Origin: Auanema rhodensis
Taxonomy: Eukaryota > Nematoda > Chromadorea > Rhabditida > Rhabditidae
Assembly (NCBI GenBank): GCA_964057225.1
Contig: CAXKVF010000002.1
Coordinates: 62,001 to 126,000 of the forward strand
Length of the DNA stretch: 64,000 nt
Direction: 5' to 3'
Each line of letters starts with the position of its first letter. The stretch's first letter is position 1. The notes below the pieces were generated by a model. That model made no database searches. It was not told the origin of the DNA and worked only from the letters and a program-made list of their open reading frames with translations. Shown here piece by piece: positions 42,364-56,689 of this stretch. The translations under genes were made by a program, and so were the position numbers.

Positions 42364-45300
42364 AGGAAGATGCATATTTATCGTCTGTATTGCACATTTC
42401 AACACGGTGGAATGAAGTTGTAATATTTTTTTTTTTCATATTTTCTTAAAGAATATACAAAACCTGAATATCTTCACATGAAATGTACAACACAATTAGA
42501 AATCGCAATATATTGTATCGAGGAAAAACTCAAGGAAGATACATATTTATCGTCTGTATTGCACATTTCAACACCGTGGAATGAAGTTGTAATATTTTTT
42601 TTTTCATATTTTCTTAAAGAATATACAAAACCTAAATATTTTCACTTGAAATGTACAACACAGTTTAAAATCGCAATATATTGTATCGAGAAAAAACTCG
42701 AGGAAGATGCATATTTATCGTCTGTGTTGCACATTTCAACACGGTGGAATGAAGTTGTAATATTTTTTTTTTCATATTTTCTTAAAGAATATACAAAACC
42801 TAAATATCTTCACATGAAATGTACAACACAATTAGAAAACGCAATATATTGTATCGAGGAAAAACTCAAGGAAGATGCATATTTATCGTCTGTATTGCAC
42901 ATTTCAACACCGTGGTATGAAGTTGTAATACTGTTTTTTTCATATTTTCTTAAAGAATATACAAAACCTAAATATCTTCACTTGAAATGTACAACACAGT
43001 TTAAAATCGCAATATATTGTATCGAGAAAAAACTCAAGGAAGATGCATATTTATCGTCTGTATTGCACATTTCAACACCGTGGAATGAAGTTGTAATATT
43101 TTTTTTTTCATATTTTCTTGAAGAATATACAAAACCTTAGTATTTTCACTTGAAATGTACAACACAATTAGAAAACGCAATATATTGTATCGAGGAAAAA
43201 CTCAAGGAAGATGCATATTTATCGTCTGTATTGCACATTTCAACACCGTGGTATGAAGTTGTAATACTGTTTTTTTCATATTTTCTTAAAGAATATACAA
43301 AACCTGAATATCTTCACTTGAAATGTACAACACAGTTTAAAATCGCAATATATTGTATCGAGAAAAAACTCAAGGAAGATGCATATTTATCGTCTGTATT
43401 GCACATTTCAACACCGTGGTATGAAGTTGTAATACTGTTTTTTTCATATTTTCTTAAGGAATATACAAAACCTAAATATCTTCACATGAAATGTACAACA
43501 CAATTAGAAATTGCAATATATTGTGTCTAGGAAAAACTCAAGGTAGATGCATATTTATCGTCTGTATTGCACATTTCAAAACGGTGGAATGAAGTTGTAA
43601 TATTTTTTTTTCATATTTTCTTAAAGAATATACAAAACCTTAGTATTTTCACTTGAAATGTACAACACAATTAGAAAACGCAATATATTGTATCGAGGAA
43701 AAACTCAAGGAAGATGCATATTTATCGTCTGTATTGCACATTTCAACACCGTGGTATGAAGTTGTAATACTGTTTTTTTCATATTTTCTTAAAGAATATA
43801 CAAAACCTAAATATCTTCACTTGAAATGTACAACACAGTTTAAAATCGCAATATATTGTATCGAGAAAAAACTCAAGGAAGATGCATATTTATCGTCTGT
43901 ATTGCACATTTAAACACCGTGGAATGAAGTTGTAATATTTTTTTTTTCATATTTTCTTGAAGAATATACAAAACCTTAGTATTTTCACTTGAAATGTACA
44001 ACACAATTAGAAAACGCAATATATTGTATCGAGGAAAAACTCAAGGAAGATGCATATTTATCGTCTGTATTGCACATTTCAACACGGTGGAATGAAGTTG
44101 TAATATTTTTTTTTTCATATTTTCTTAAAGAATATACAAAACCTAAATATCTTCACATGAAATGTACAACACAATTAGAAATCGCAATATATTGTATCGA
44201 GGAAAAACTCAAGGAAGATGCATATTTATCGTCTGTATTGCACATTTCAACACCGTGGAATGATGTTGTAATACTGTTTTTTTCATATTTTCTTAAAGAA
44301 TATACAAAACCTAAATATCTTCACTTGAAATGTACAACACAGTTTAAAATCGCAATATATTGTATCGAGGAAAAACTCAAGGAAGATGCATATTTATCGT
44401 CTGTATTGCACATTTCAACACCGTGGAATGAAGTTTTAATACTGTTTTTTTCATATTTTCTTAGAGAATATACAAAACCTAAATATCTTCACTTGAAATG
44501 TACAACACAGTTCAAAATCGCAAGGAAGATGCATATTTATCGTCTGTATTGCACATTTCAACACCGTGGAATGAAGTTTTAATACTGTTTTTTTCATATT
44601 TTCTTAGAGAATATACAAAACCTAAATATCTTCACTTGAAATGTACAACACAGTTTAAAATCGCAATATATTGTATCGAGGAAAAACTCAAGGAAGATGC
44701 ATATTTATCGTCTGTATTGCACATTTCAACACGGTGGAATGAAGTTGTAATATTTTTTTTTCATATTTTCTTAAAGAATATACAAAACCTAAATATCTTC
44801 ACATGAAATGTACAACACAATTAGAAATTGCAATATATTGTATCGAGGAAAAACTCAAGGAAGATGCATATTTATCGTCTGTATTGCACATTTCAACACC
44901 GTGGAATGAAGTTGTAATACTGTTTTTTTCATATTTTCTTAAAGAATATACAAAACCTAAATATCTTCACTTGAAATGTACAACACAGTTTAAAATCGCA
45001 ATATATTGTATCGAGAAAAAACTCGAGGAAGATGCATATTTATCGTCTGTGTTGCACATTTCAACACGGTGGAATGAAGTTGTAATATTTTTTTTTTCAT
45101 ATTTTCTTAAAGAATATACAAAACCTAAATATCTTCACTTGAAATGTACAACACAATTAGAAATCGCAATATATTGTATCGAGGAAAAACTCAAGGAAGA
45201 TGCATATTTATCGTCTGTATTGCACATTTGAACACCGTGATATGAAGTTGTAATACTGTTTTTTTCATATTTTCTTAAAGAATATACAAAACCTAAATAT

Positions 45301-45401
45301 GTTCACTTGAAATGTACAACACAATTAGAAATCGCAATATATTGTATCGAGGAAAAACTCAAGGAAGATGCATATTTATCGTCTGTATTGCACATTTCAA
45401 C
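42364..45401 (+). repeat. 3.04-kb segment, copy 1 of a 6,497-bp-spaced pair
   Basis: It matches 48861-51898. One mismatch was seen, CAAAACGG at 43578 versus CAACACGG at 50075. It contains the GTGTCTAGG and CATTTAAACACC stop variants, the TTCTTGAAGAATAT subtype and one truncated monomer (44493). Part of it (about 43.9-44.8 kb) also matches 47.9-48.8 kb. Confidence 0.87.
44493..44635 (+). repeat. truncated monomer (143 bp) without insertion, locus C
   Basis: It has the same junction, and it lies within copy 1 of the 3.04-kb segment. Confidence 0.9.
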
Positions 45402-47910
45402 ACCGTGGTATGAAGTTGTAATACTGTTTTTTTCATATTTTCTTAAAGAATATACAGAACCTAAATATCTTCACTTGAAATGTAAAATACAGTTTAAAAT
45501 CGCAATATATTGTATCGAGGAAAAACTGGAGGAAGATGCATATTATCGTCTGTATTGCACATTTCAACACCGTGGAATGAAGTTGTAATATTTTTTTTTT
45601 CATAGTTTCTTAAAGAATATACAAAACCTAAATATCTTCACATGAAATGTACAACACAATTAGAAATCGCAATATATTGTATCGAGGAAAAACTCAAGGA
45701 AGATGCATATTTATCGTCTGTATTGCACATTTCAACACTGTGAAATGAAGTTGTAATATTTTTTTTTTCATATTTTCTTAAAGAATATACAAAACCTAAA
45801 TATCTTCATATGAAATGTACAACACAATTAGAAATCGCAATATATTGTATCGAGGAAAAACTCAAGGAAGATGCATATTTATCGTCTGTATTGCACATTT
45901 CAACACCGTGGAATGAAGTTGTAATATTTTTTTTTTCATATTTTCTTAAAGAATATACAAAACCTAAATATCTTCACATGAAATGTACAACACAATTAGA
46001 AATTGCAATATATTGTGTCGAGGAAAAACTCAAGGTAGATGCATATTTATCGTCTGTATTGCACATTTCAACACGGTGGAATGAAGTTGTAATATTTTTT
46101 TTTCATATTTTCTTAAAGAATATACAAAACCTAAATATCTTCATATGAAATGTACAACACAATTAGAAATCGCAATATATTGTATCGAGGAAAAACTCAA
46201 GGAAGATGCATATTTATCGTCTGTATTGCACATTTCAACACGGTGGAATGAAGTTGTAATATTTTTTTTTTCATATTTTCTTAAAGAATATACAAAACCT
46301 AAATATCTTCACTTGAAATGTACAACACAGTTCAAAATCGCAATATATTGTATCGAGGAAAAACTCAAGGAAGATGCATATTTATCGTCTGTATTGCACA
46401 TTTCAACACGGTGGAATGAAGTTGTAATATTTTTTTTTCATATTTTCTTAAAGAATATACAAAACCTAAATATCTTCACATGAAATGTACAACACAGTTC
46501 AAAATCGGAATATATTGTATCGAGGAAAAACTCAAGGAAGATGCATATTTATCGTCTGTGTTGCACATTTCAACACTGTGGAATGAAGTTGTAATATTTT
46601 TTTTTCATATTTTCTTAAAGAATATACAAAACCTAAATATCTTCACTTGAAATGTACAACACAATTAGAAATCGCAATATATTGTGTCGAGGAAAAACTC
46701 AAGGTAGATGCATATTTATCGTCTGTATTGCACATTTCAACACGGTGGAATGAAGTTGTAATACTGTTTTTTTTCATATTTTCTTAAAGAATATACAAAA
46801 CCTTAGTATCTTCACTTGAAATGTACAACACAGTTTGAAATCGCAATATATTGTATCGAGGAAAAACTCAAGGAAGATGCATATTTATCGTCTGTATTGC
46901 ACATTTCAACACCGTGGAATGAAGTTCTAATATTTTTTTTTTCATATTTTCTTAAAGAATATACAAAACCTTAGTATCTTCACTTGAAATGTACAACACA
47001 GTTTGAAATCGCAATATATTGTATCGAGGAAAAACTCAAGGAAGATGCATATTTATCGTCTGTATTGCACATTTCAACACCGTGGAATGAAGTTCTAATA
47101 TTTTTTTTTTCATATTTTCTTAAAGAATATACAAAACCTTAGTATCTTCACTTGAAATGTACAACACAGTTTGAAATCGCAATATATTGTATCGAGGAAA
47201 AACTCAAGGAAGATGCATATTTATCGTCTATATTGCACATTTCAACACCGTGATATGAAGTTGTAATACTGTTTTTTTCATATTTTCTTAAAGAATATAC
47301 AAAACCTAAATATGTTCCCTTGAAATGTACAACACAATTAGAAATCGCAATATATTGTATCGAGGAAAAACTCAAGGAAGATGCATATTTATCGTCTGTA
47401 TTGCACATTTCAACACCGTGGAATGAAGTTGTAATATTTTTTTTTTCATATTTTCTTAAAGAATATACAAAACCTAAATATCTTCACTTGAAATGTACAA
47501 CACAGTTTAAAATCGCAATATATTGTATCGAGGAAAAACTCAAGGAAGATGCATATTTATCGTCTGTATTGCACATTTCAACACCGTGATATGAAGTTGT
47601 AATACTGTTTTTTTCATATTTTCTTAAAGAATATACAAAACCTAAATATCTTCACATGAAATGTACAACACAATTAGAAATCGCAATATATTGTATCGAG
47701 GAAAAACTCAAGGAAGATGCATATTTATCGTCTGTATTGCACATTTCAACACCGTGGAATGAAGTTGTAATACTGTTTTTTTCATATTTTCTTAAAGAAT
47801 ATACAAAACCTAAATATTTTCACTTGAAATGTACAACACAGTTTAAAATCGCAATATATTGTATCGAGAAAAAACTCGAGGAAGATGCATATTTATCGTC
47901 TGTATTGCAC
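45402..47910 (+). repeat. 2.6-kb cassette shared with 61.2-63.6 kb
   Basis: From ~45323 the sequence matches ~61196 onward at offset 15,873. After ~46.9 kb the offset becomes 15,705, exactly one monomer less, because two GAAGTTCTAATA monomers here correspond to one there. It carries the TTCATATGAAATG, TCATAGTTTC, CACTGTGAAATG, AAAATCGGAATAT and TTCCCTTG markers. Confidence 0.85.
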
Positions 47911-48860
47911 ATTTAAACACCGTGGAATGAAGTTGTAATATTTTTTTTTTCATATTTTCTTGAAGAATATACAAAACCTTAGTATTTTCACTTGAAATGT
48001 ACAACACAATTAGAAAACGCAATATATTGTATCGAGGAAAAACTCAAGGAAGATGCATATTTATCGTCTGTATTGCACATTTCAACACGGTGGAATGAAG
48101 TTGTAATATTTTTTTTTTCATATTTTCTTAAAGAATATACAAAACCTAAATATCTTCACATGAAATGTACAACACAATTAGAAATCGCAATATATTGTAT
48201 CGAGGAAAAACTCAAGGAAGATGCATATTTATCGTCTGTATTGCACATTTCAACACCGTGGAATGATGTTGTAATACTGTTTTTTTCATATTTTCTTAAA
48301 GAATATACAAAACCTAAATATCTTCACTTGAAATGTACAACACAGTTTAAAATCGCAATATATTGTATCGAGGAAAAACTCAAGGAAGATGCATATTTAT
48401 CGTCTGTATTGCACATTTCAACACCGTGGAATGAAGTTTTAATACTGTTTTTTTCATATTTTCTTAGAGAATATACAAAACCTAAATATCTTCACTTGAA
48501 ATGTACAACACAGTTCAAAATCGCAAGGAAGATGCATATTTATCGTCTGTATTGCACATTTCAACACCGTGGAATGAAGTTTTAATACTGTTTTTTTCAT
48601 ATTTTCTTAGAGAATATACAAAACCTAAATATCTTCACTTGAAATGTACAACACAGTTTAAAATCGCAATATATTGTATCGAGGAAAAACTCAAGGAAGA
48701 TGCATATTTATCGTCTGTATTGCACATTTCAACACGGTGGAATGAAGTTGTAATATTTTTTTTTCATATTTTCTTAAAGAATATACAAAACCTAAATATC
48801 TTCACATGAAATGTACAACACAATTAGAAATTGCAATATATTGTATCGAGGAAAAACTCA
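47911..48860 (+). repeat. satellite block, third relative of the 44-kb/50.5-kb segment
   Basis: Segment ~47880-48890 matches ~50374-51384 at offset 2,494 and ~43.9-44.9 kb at offset 4,003. It begins with CATTTAAACACCG (47911) and includes a truncated monomer at 48496. Confidence 0.84.
48496..48638 (+). repeat. truncated monomer (143 bp) without insertion, locus D
   Basis: It has the same junction, and it lies within the 47.9-48.9 kb relative of the 44-kb segment. Confidence 0.9.
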
Positions 48861-51800
48861 AGGAAGATGCATATTTATCGTCTGTATTGCACATTTCAAC
48901 ACGGTGGAATGAAGTTGTAATATTTTTTTTTTTCATATTTTCTTAAAGAATATACAAAACCTGAATATCTTCACATGAAATGTACAACACAATTAGAAAT
49001 CGCAATATATTGTATCGAGGAAAAACTCAAGGAAGATACATATTTATCGTCTGTATTGCACATTTCAACACCGTGGAATGAAGTTGTAATATTTTTTTTT
49101 TCATATTTTCTTAAAGAATATACAAAACCTAAATATTTTCACTTGAAATGTACAACACAGTTTAAAATCGCAATATATTGTATCGAGAAAAAACTCGAGG
49201 AAGATGCATATTTATCGTCTGTGTTGCACATTTCAACACGGTGGAATGAAGTTGTAATATTTTTTTTTTCATATTTTCTTAAAGAATATACAAAACCTAA
49301 ATATCTTCACATGAAATGTACAACACAATTAGAAAACGCAATATATTGTATCGAGGAAAAACTCAAGGAAGATGCATATTTATCGTCTGTATTGCACATT
49401 TCAACACCGTGGTATGAAGTTGTAATACTGTTTTTTTCATATTTTCTTAAAGAATATACAAAACCTAAATATCTTCACTTGAAATGTACAACACAGTTTA
49501 AAATCGCAATATATTGTATCGAGAAAAAACTCAAGGAAGATGCATATTTATCGTCTGTATTGCACATTTCAACACCGTGGAATGAAGTTGTAATATTTTT
49601 TTTTTCATATTTTCTTGAAGAATATACAAAACCTTAGTATTTTCACTTGAAATGTACAACACAATTAGAAAACGCAATATATTGTATCGAGGAAAAACTC
49701 AAGGAAGATGCATATTTATCGTCTGTATTGCACATTTCAACACCGTGGTATGAAGTTGTAATACTGTTTTTTTCATATTTTCTTAAAGAATATACAAAAC
49801 CTGAATATCTTCACTTGAAATGTACAACACAGTTTAAAATCGCAATATATTGTATCGAGAAAAAACTCAAGGAAGATGCATATTTATCGTCTGTATTGCA
49901 CATTTCAACACCGTGGTATGAAGTTGTAATACTGTTTTTTTCATATTTTCTTAAGGAATATACAAAACCTAAATATCTTCACATGAAATGTACAACACAA
50001 TTAGAAATTGCAATATATTGTGTCTAGGAAAAACTCAAGGTAGATGCATATTTATCGTCTGTATTGCACATTTCAACACGGTGGAATGAAGTTGTAATAT
50101 TTTTTTTTCATATTTTCTTAAAGAATATACAAAACCTTAGTATTTTCACTTGAAATGTACAACACAATTAGAAAACGCAATATATTGTATCGAGGAAAAA
50201 CTCAAGGAAGATGCATATTTATCGTCTGTATTGCACATTTCAACACCGTGGTATGAAGTTGTAATACTGTTTTTTTCATATTTTCTTAAAGAATATACAA
50301 AACCTAAATATCTTCACTTGAAATGTACAACACAGTTTAAAATCGCAATATATTGTATCGAGAAAAAACTCAAGGAAGATGCATATTTATCGTCTGTATT
50401 GCACATTTAAACACCGTGGAATGAAGTTGTAATATTTTTTTTTTCATATTTTCTTGAAGAATATACAAAACCTTAGTATTTTCACTTGAAATGTACAACA
50501 CAATTAGAAAACGCAATATATTGTATCGAGGAAAAACTCAAGGAAGATGCATATTTATCGTCTGTATTGCACATTTCAACACGGTGGAATGAAGTTGTAA
50601 TATTTTTTTTTTCATATTTTCTTAAAGAATATACAAAACCTAAATATCTTCACATGAAATGTACAACACAATTAGAAATCGCAATATATTGTATCGAGGA
50701 AAAACTCAAGGAAGATGCATATTTATCGTCTGTATTGCACATTTCAACACCGTGGAATGATGTTGTAATACTGTTTTTTTCATATTTTCTTAAAGAATAT
50801 ACAAAACCTAAATATCTTCACTTGAAATGTACAACACAGTTTAAAATCGCAATATATTGTATCGAGGAAAAACTCAAGGAAGATGCATATTTATCGTCTG
50901 TATTGCACATTTCAACACCGTGGAATGAAGTTTTAATACTGTTTTTTTCATATTTTCTTAGAGAATATACAAAACCTAAATATCTTCACTTGAAATGTAC
51001 AACACAGTTCAAAATCGCAAGGAAGATGCATATTTATCGTCTGTATTGCACATTTCAACACCGTGGAATGAAGTTTTAATACTGTTTTTTTCATATTTTC
51101 TTAGAGAATATACAAAACCTAAATATCTTCACTTGAAATGTACAACACAGTTTAAAATCGCAATATATTGTATCGAGGAAAAACTCAAGGAAGATGCATA
51201 TTTATCGTCTGTATTGCACATTTCAACACGGTGGAATGAAGTTGTAATATTTTTTTTTCATATTTTCTTAAAGAATATACAAAACCTAAATATCTTCACA
51301 TGAAATGTACAACACAATTAGAAATTGCAATATATTGTATCGAGGAAAAACTCAAGGAAGATGCATATTTATCGTCTGTATTGCACATTTCAACACCGTG
51401 GAATGAAGTTGTAATACTGTTTTTTTCATATTTTCTTAAAGAATATACAAAACCTAAATATCTTCACTTGAAATGTACAACACAGTTTAAAATCGCAATA
51501 TATTGTATCGAGAAAAAACTCGAGGAAGATGCATATTTATCGTCTGTGTTGCACATTTCAACACGGTGGAATGAAGTTGTAATATTTTTTTTTTCATATT
51601 TTCTTAAAGAATATACAAAACCTAAATATCTTCACTTGAAATGTACAACACAATTAGAAATCGCAATATATTGTATCGAGGAAAAACTCAAGGAAGATGC
51701 ATATTTATCGTCTGTATTGCACATTTGAACACCGTGATATGAAGTTGTAATACTGTTTTTTTCATATTTTCTTAAAGAATATACAAAACCTAAATATGTT

Positions 51801-51898
51801 CACTTGAAATGTACAACACAATTAGAAATCGCAATATATTGTATCGAGGAAAAACTCAAGGAAGATGCATATTTATCGTCTGTATTGCACATTTCAAC
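48861..51898 (+). repeat. 3.04-kb segment, copy 2 of a 6,497-bp-spaced pair
   Basis: This is the partner of 42364-45401. The right limit is at 51899, where CGGTGG stands against CCGTGG at 45402. Confidence 0.87.
50990..51132 (+). repeat. truncated monomer (143 bp) without insertion, locus E
   Basis: It has the same junction, and it lies within copy 2 of the 3.04-kb segment. Confidence 0.9.
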
Positions 51899-54800
51899 AC
51901 GGTGGAATGAAGTTATAATATTTTTTTTTTCATATTTTCTTAAAGAATATACAAAACCTAAATATCTTCACATGAAATGTACAACACAATTAGAAATCGC
52001 AATATATTGTATCGAGGAAAAACTCAAGGAAGATGCATATTTATCGTCTGTATTGCACATTTCAACACCGTGGAATGATGTTGTAATACTGTTTTTTTCA
52101 TATTTTCTTAAAGAATATACAAAACCTAAATATCTTCACTTGAAATGTACAACACAGTTTAAAATCGCAATATATTGTATCGAGAAAAAACTCGAGGAAG
52201 ATGCATATTTATCGTCTGTGTTGCACATTTCAACACGGTGGAATGAAGTTGTAATATTTTTTTTTTCATATTTTCTTAAAGAATATACAAAACCTAAATA
52301 TCTTCACATGAAATGTACAACACAATTAGAAATCGCAATATATTGTATCCAGGAAAAACTCAAGGAAGATGCATATTTATCGTCTGTATTGCACATTTCA
52401 ACACCGTGGAATGAAGTTGTAATATTTTTTTTTCATATTTTCTTAAAGAATATACAAAACCTAAGTATCTTCACTTGAAATGTACAACACAATTAGAAAT
52501 CGCAATATATTGTATCCAGGAAAAACTCAAGGAAGATGCATATTTATCGTCTGTATTGCACATTTCAACACCGTGGAATGAAGTTGTAATACTGTTTTTT
52601 TCATATTTTCTTAAGGAATATACAAAAACTAAATATCTTCACTTGAAATGTACAACACAGTTTGAAATCGCAATATATTGTATCGAGGAAAAACTCAAGG
52701 AAGATGCATATTTATCGTCTGTATTGCACATTTCAACACCGTGGAATGAAGTTGTAATATTTTTTTTTTCATATTTTCTTAAAGAATATACAAAACCTTA
52801 ATATGTTCACTTGAAATTTACAACACAATTAGAAATCGCAATATATTGTATCGAGGAAAAACTCAAGGAAGATGCATATTTATCGTCTGTATTGCACATT
52901 TCAACACCGTGGAATGAAGTTTTAATACTGTTTTTTTTCATATTTTCTTAGAGAATATACAAAACCTAAATATCTTCACTTGAAATGTACAACACAGTTC
53001 AAAATCGCAATATATTGTATCGAGGAAAAACTCAAGGAAGATGCATATTTATCGTCTGTATTGCACATTTCAACACGGTGGAATGAAGTTGTAATATTTT
53101 TTTTTCATATTTTCTTAAAGAATATACAAAACCTAAATATCTTCACATGAAATGTACAACACAATTAGAAATCGCAATATATTGTATCGAGGAAAAACTC
53201 AAGGAAGATGCATATTTATCGTCTGTATTGCACATTTCAACACCGTGGAATGAAGTTTTAATACTGTTTTTTTCATATTTTCTTAGAGAATATACAAAAC
53301 CTAAATATCTTCACTTGAAATGTACAACACAGTTCAAAATCGCAATATATTGTATCGAGGAAAAACTCAAGGAAGATGCATATTTATCGTCTGTATTGCA
53401 CATTTCAACACTGTGGAATGAAGTTGTAATATTTTTTTTTCATATTTTCTTAAAGAATATACAAAACCTAAATATCTTCACTTGAAATGTACAACACAAT
53501 TAGAAATCGCAATATATTGTATCGAGGAAAAACTCAAGGAAGATGCATATTTATCGTCTGTATTGCACATTTCAACACTGTGGAATGAAGTTGTAATATT
53601 TTTTTTTCATATTTTCTTAAAGAATATACAAAACCTTAGTATCTTCACTTGAAATGTACAACACAGTTTGAAATCGCAATATATTGTATCGAGGAAAAAC
53701 TCAAGGAAGATGCATATTTATCGTCTGTATTGCACATTTCAACACCGTGGAATGAAGTTGTAATATTTTTTTTTTCATATTTTCTTAAAGAATATACAAA
53801 ACCTTAGTATCTTCACTTGAAATGTACAACACAGTTTGAAATCGCAATATATTGTATCGAGGAAAAACTCAAGGAAGATGCATATTTATCGTCTGTATTG
53901 CACATTTCAACACCGTGGAATGAAGTTGTAATACTGTTTTTTTCATATTTTCTTAAGGAATATACAAAAACTAAATATCTTCACTTGAAATGTACAACAC
54001 AGTTTGAAATCGCAATATATTGTATCGAGGAAAAACTCAAGGAAGATGCATATTTATCGTCTGTATTGCACATTTCAACACCGTGGAATGAAGTTGTAAT
54101 ATTTTTTTTTTCATATTTTCTTAAAGAATATACAAAACCTAAATATCTTCACTTGAAATGTACAACACAATTAGAAATCGCAATATATTGTATCGAGGAA
54201 AAACTCAAGGAAGATGCATATTTATCGTCTGTATTGCACATTTCAACACCGTGATATGAAGTTGTAATACTGTTTTTTTCATATTTTCTTAAAGAATATA
54301 CAAAACCTAAATATGTTCACTTGAAATGTACAACACAATTAGAAATCGCAATATATTGTATCGAGGAAAAACTCAAGGAAGATGCATATTTATCGTCTGT
54401 ATTGCACATTTCAACACCGTGGAATGAAGTTTTAATACTGTTTTTTTCATATTTTCTTAGAGAATATACAAAACCTAAATATCTTCACTTGAAATGTACA
54501 ACACAGTTTAAAATCGCAATATATTGTATCGAGGAAAAACTCAAGGAAGATGCATATTTATCGTCTGTATTGCACATTTCAACACCGTGGAATGAAGTTT
54601 TAATACTGTTTTTTTCATATTTTCTTAGAGAATATACAAAACCTAAATATCTTCACATGAAATGTACAACACAATTAGAAATCGCAATATATTGTATCGA
54701 GGAAAAACTCAAGGAAGATGCATATTTATCGTCTGTATTGCACATTTCAACACCGTGGAATGAAGTTTTAATACTGTTTTTTTCATATTTTCTTAAAGAA

Positions 54801-56689
54801 TATACAAAACCTAAATATTTTCACTTGAAATGTACAACACAGTTTAAAATCGCAATATATTGTATCGAGAAAAAACTCAAGGAAGATACATATTTATCGT
54901 CTGTATTGCACATTTCAACACCGTGGAATGAAGTTGTAATATTTTTTTTTTCATATTTTCTTAAAGAATATACAAAACCTAAATATCTTCACATGAAATG
55001 TACAACACAATTAGAAATCGCAATATATTGTATCGAGGAAAAACTCAAGGAAGATGCATATTTATCGTCTGTATTGCACATTTCAACACCGTGGAATGAA
55101 GTTGTAATATTTTTTTTTTCATATTTTCTTAAAGAATATACAAAACCTAAATATCTTCACTTGAAATGTACAACACAATTAGAAAACGCAATATATTGTA
55201 TCGAGGAAAAACTCAAGGAAGATGCATATTTATCGTCTGTATTGCACATTTCAACACCGTGGTATGAAGTTGTAATACTGTTTTTTTCATATTTTCTTAA
55301 AGAATATACAGAACCTAAATATCTTCACTTGAAATGTAAAATACAGTTTAAAATCGCAATATATTGTATCGAGGAAAAACTGGAGGAAGATGCATATTAT
55401 CGTCTGTATTGCACATTTCAACACCGTGGAATGAAGTTGTAATATTTTTTTTTTCATAGTTTCTTAAAGAATATACAAAACCTAAATATCTTCACATGAA
55501 ATGTACAACACAATTAGAAATTGCAATATATTGTGTCGAGGAAAAACTCAAGGTAGATGCATATTTATCGTCTGTATTGCACATTTCAACACGGTGGAAT
55601 GAAGTTGTAATATTTTTTTTTTCATATTTTCTTAAAGAATATACAAAACCTAAATATCTTCACATGAAATGTACAACACAATTAGAAATTGCAATATATT
55701 GTGTCGAGGAAAAACTCAAGGTAGATGCATATTTATCGTCTGTATTGCACATTTCAACACGGTGGAATGAAGTTGTAATATTTTTTTTTTCATATTTTCT
55801 TAAAGAATATACAAAACCTAAATATCTTCACATGAAATGTACAACACAGTTTGAAATCGCAATATATTGTATCGAGGAAAAACTCAAGGAAGATGCATAT
55901 TTATCGTCTGTATTGCACATTTCAACACCGTGGAATGAAGTTCTAATATTTTTTTTTTCATATTTTCTTAAAGAATATACAAAACCTTAGTATCTTCACT
56001 TGAAATGTACAACACAGTTTGAAATCGCAATATATTGTATCGAGGAAAAACTCAAGGAAGATGCATATTTATCGTCTGTATTGCACATTTCAACACCGTG
56101 GAATGAAGTTCTAATATTTTTTTTTTCATATTTTCTTAAAGAATATACAAAACCTTAGTATCTTCACTTGAAATGTACAACACAATTAGAAATCGCAATA
56201 TATTGTATCGAGGAAAAACTCAAGGAAGATGCATATTTATCGTCTGTATTGCACATTTCAACACCGTGATATGAAGTTGTAATACTGTTTTTTTCATATT
56301 TTCTTAAAGAATATACAAAACCTAAATATCTTCACATGAAATGTACAACACAATTAGAAATCGCAATATATTGTATCGAGGAAAAACTCAAGGAAGATGC
56401 ATATTTATCGTCTGTATTGCACATTTCAACACCGTGATATGAAGTTGTAATACTGTTTTTTTCATATTTTCTTAAAGAATATACAAAACCTAAATATCTT
56501 CACATGAAATGTACAACACAATTAGAAATCGCAATATATTGTATCGAGGAAAAACTCAAGGAAGATGCATATTTATCGTCTGTATTGCACATTTCAACAC
56601 CGTGGAATGAAGTTGTAATATTTTTTTTTCATATTTTCTTAAAGAATATACAGAACCTAAATATCTTCACTTGAAATGTACAACACAAT
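51899..56689 (+). repeat. mosaic satellite block
   Basis: Only monomers are present. 52.0-52.5 kb resembles 14.4-14.9 kb and 31.3-31.7 kb (ATCCAGG type). 53.15-53.5 kb resembles 22.68-23.0 kb (offset 30,470), and 53.8-54.6 kb resembles 18.3-19.1 kb. 55.16-55.49 kb carries the AAAATACAG/TGGAGG/TATTATCG haplotype. An 8-T tract follows ACTG at about 52931. Confidence 0.82.
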
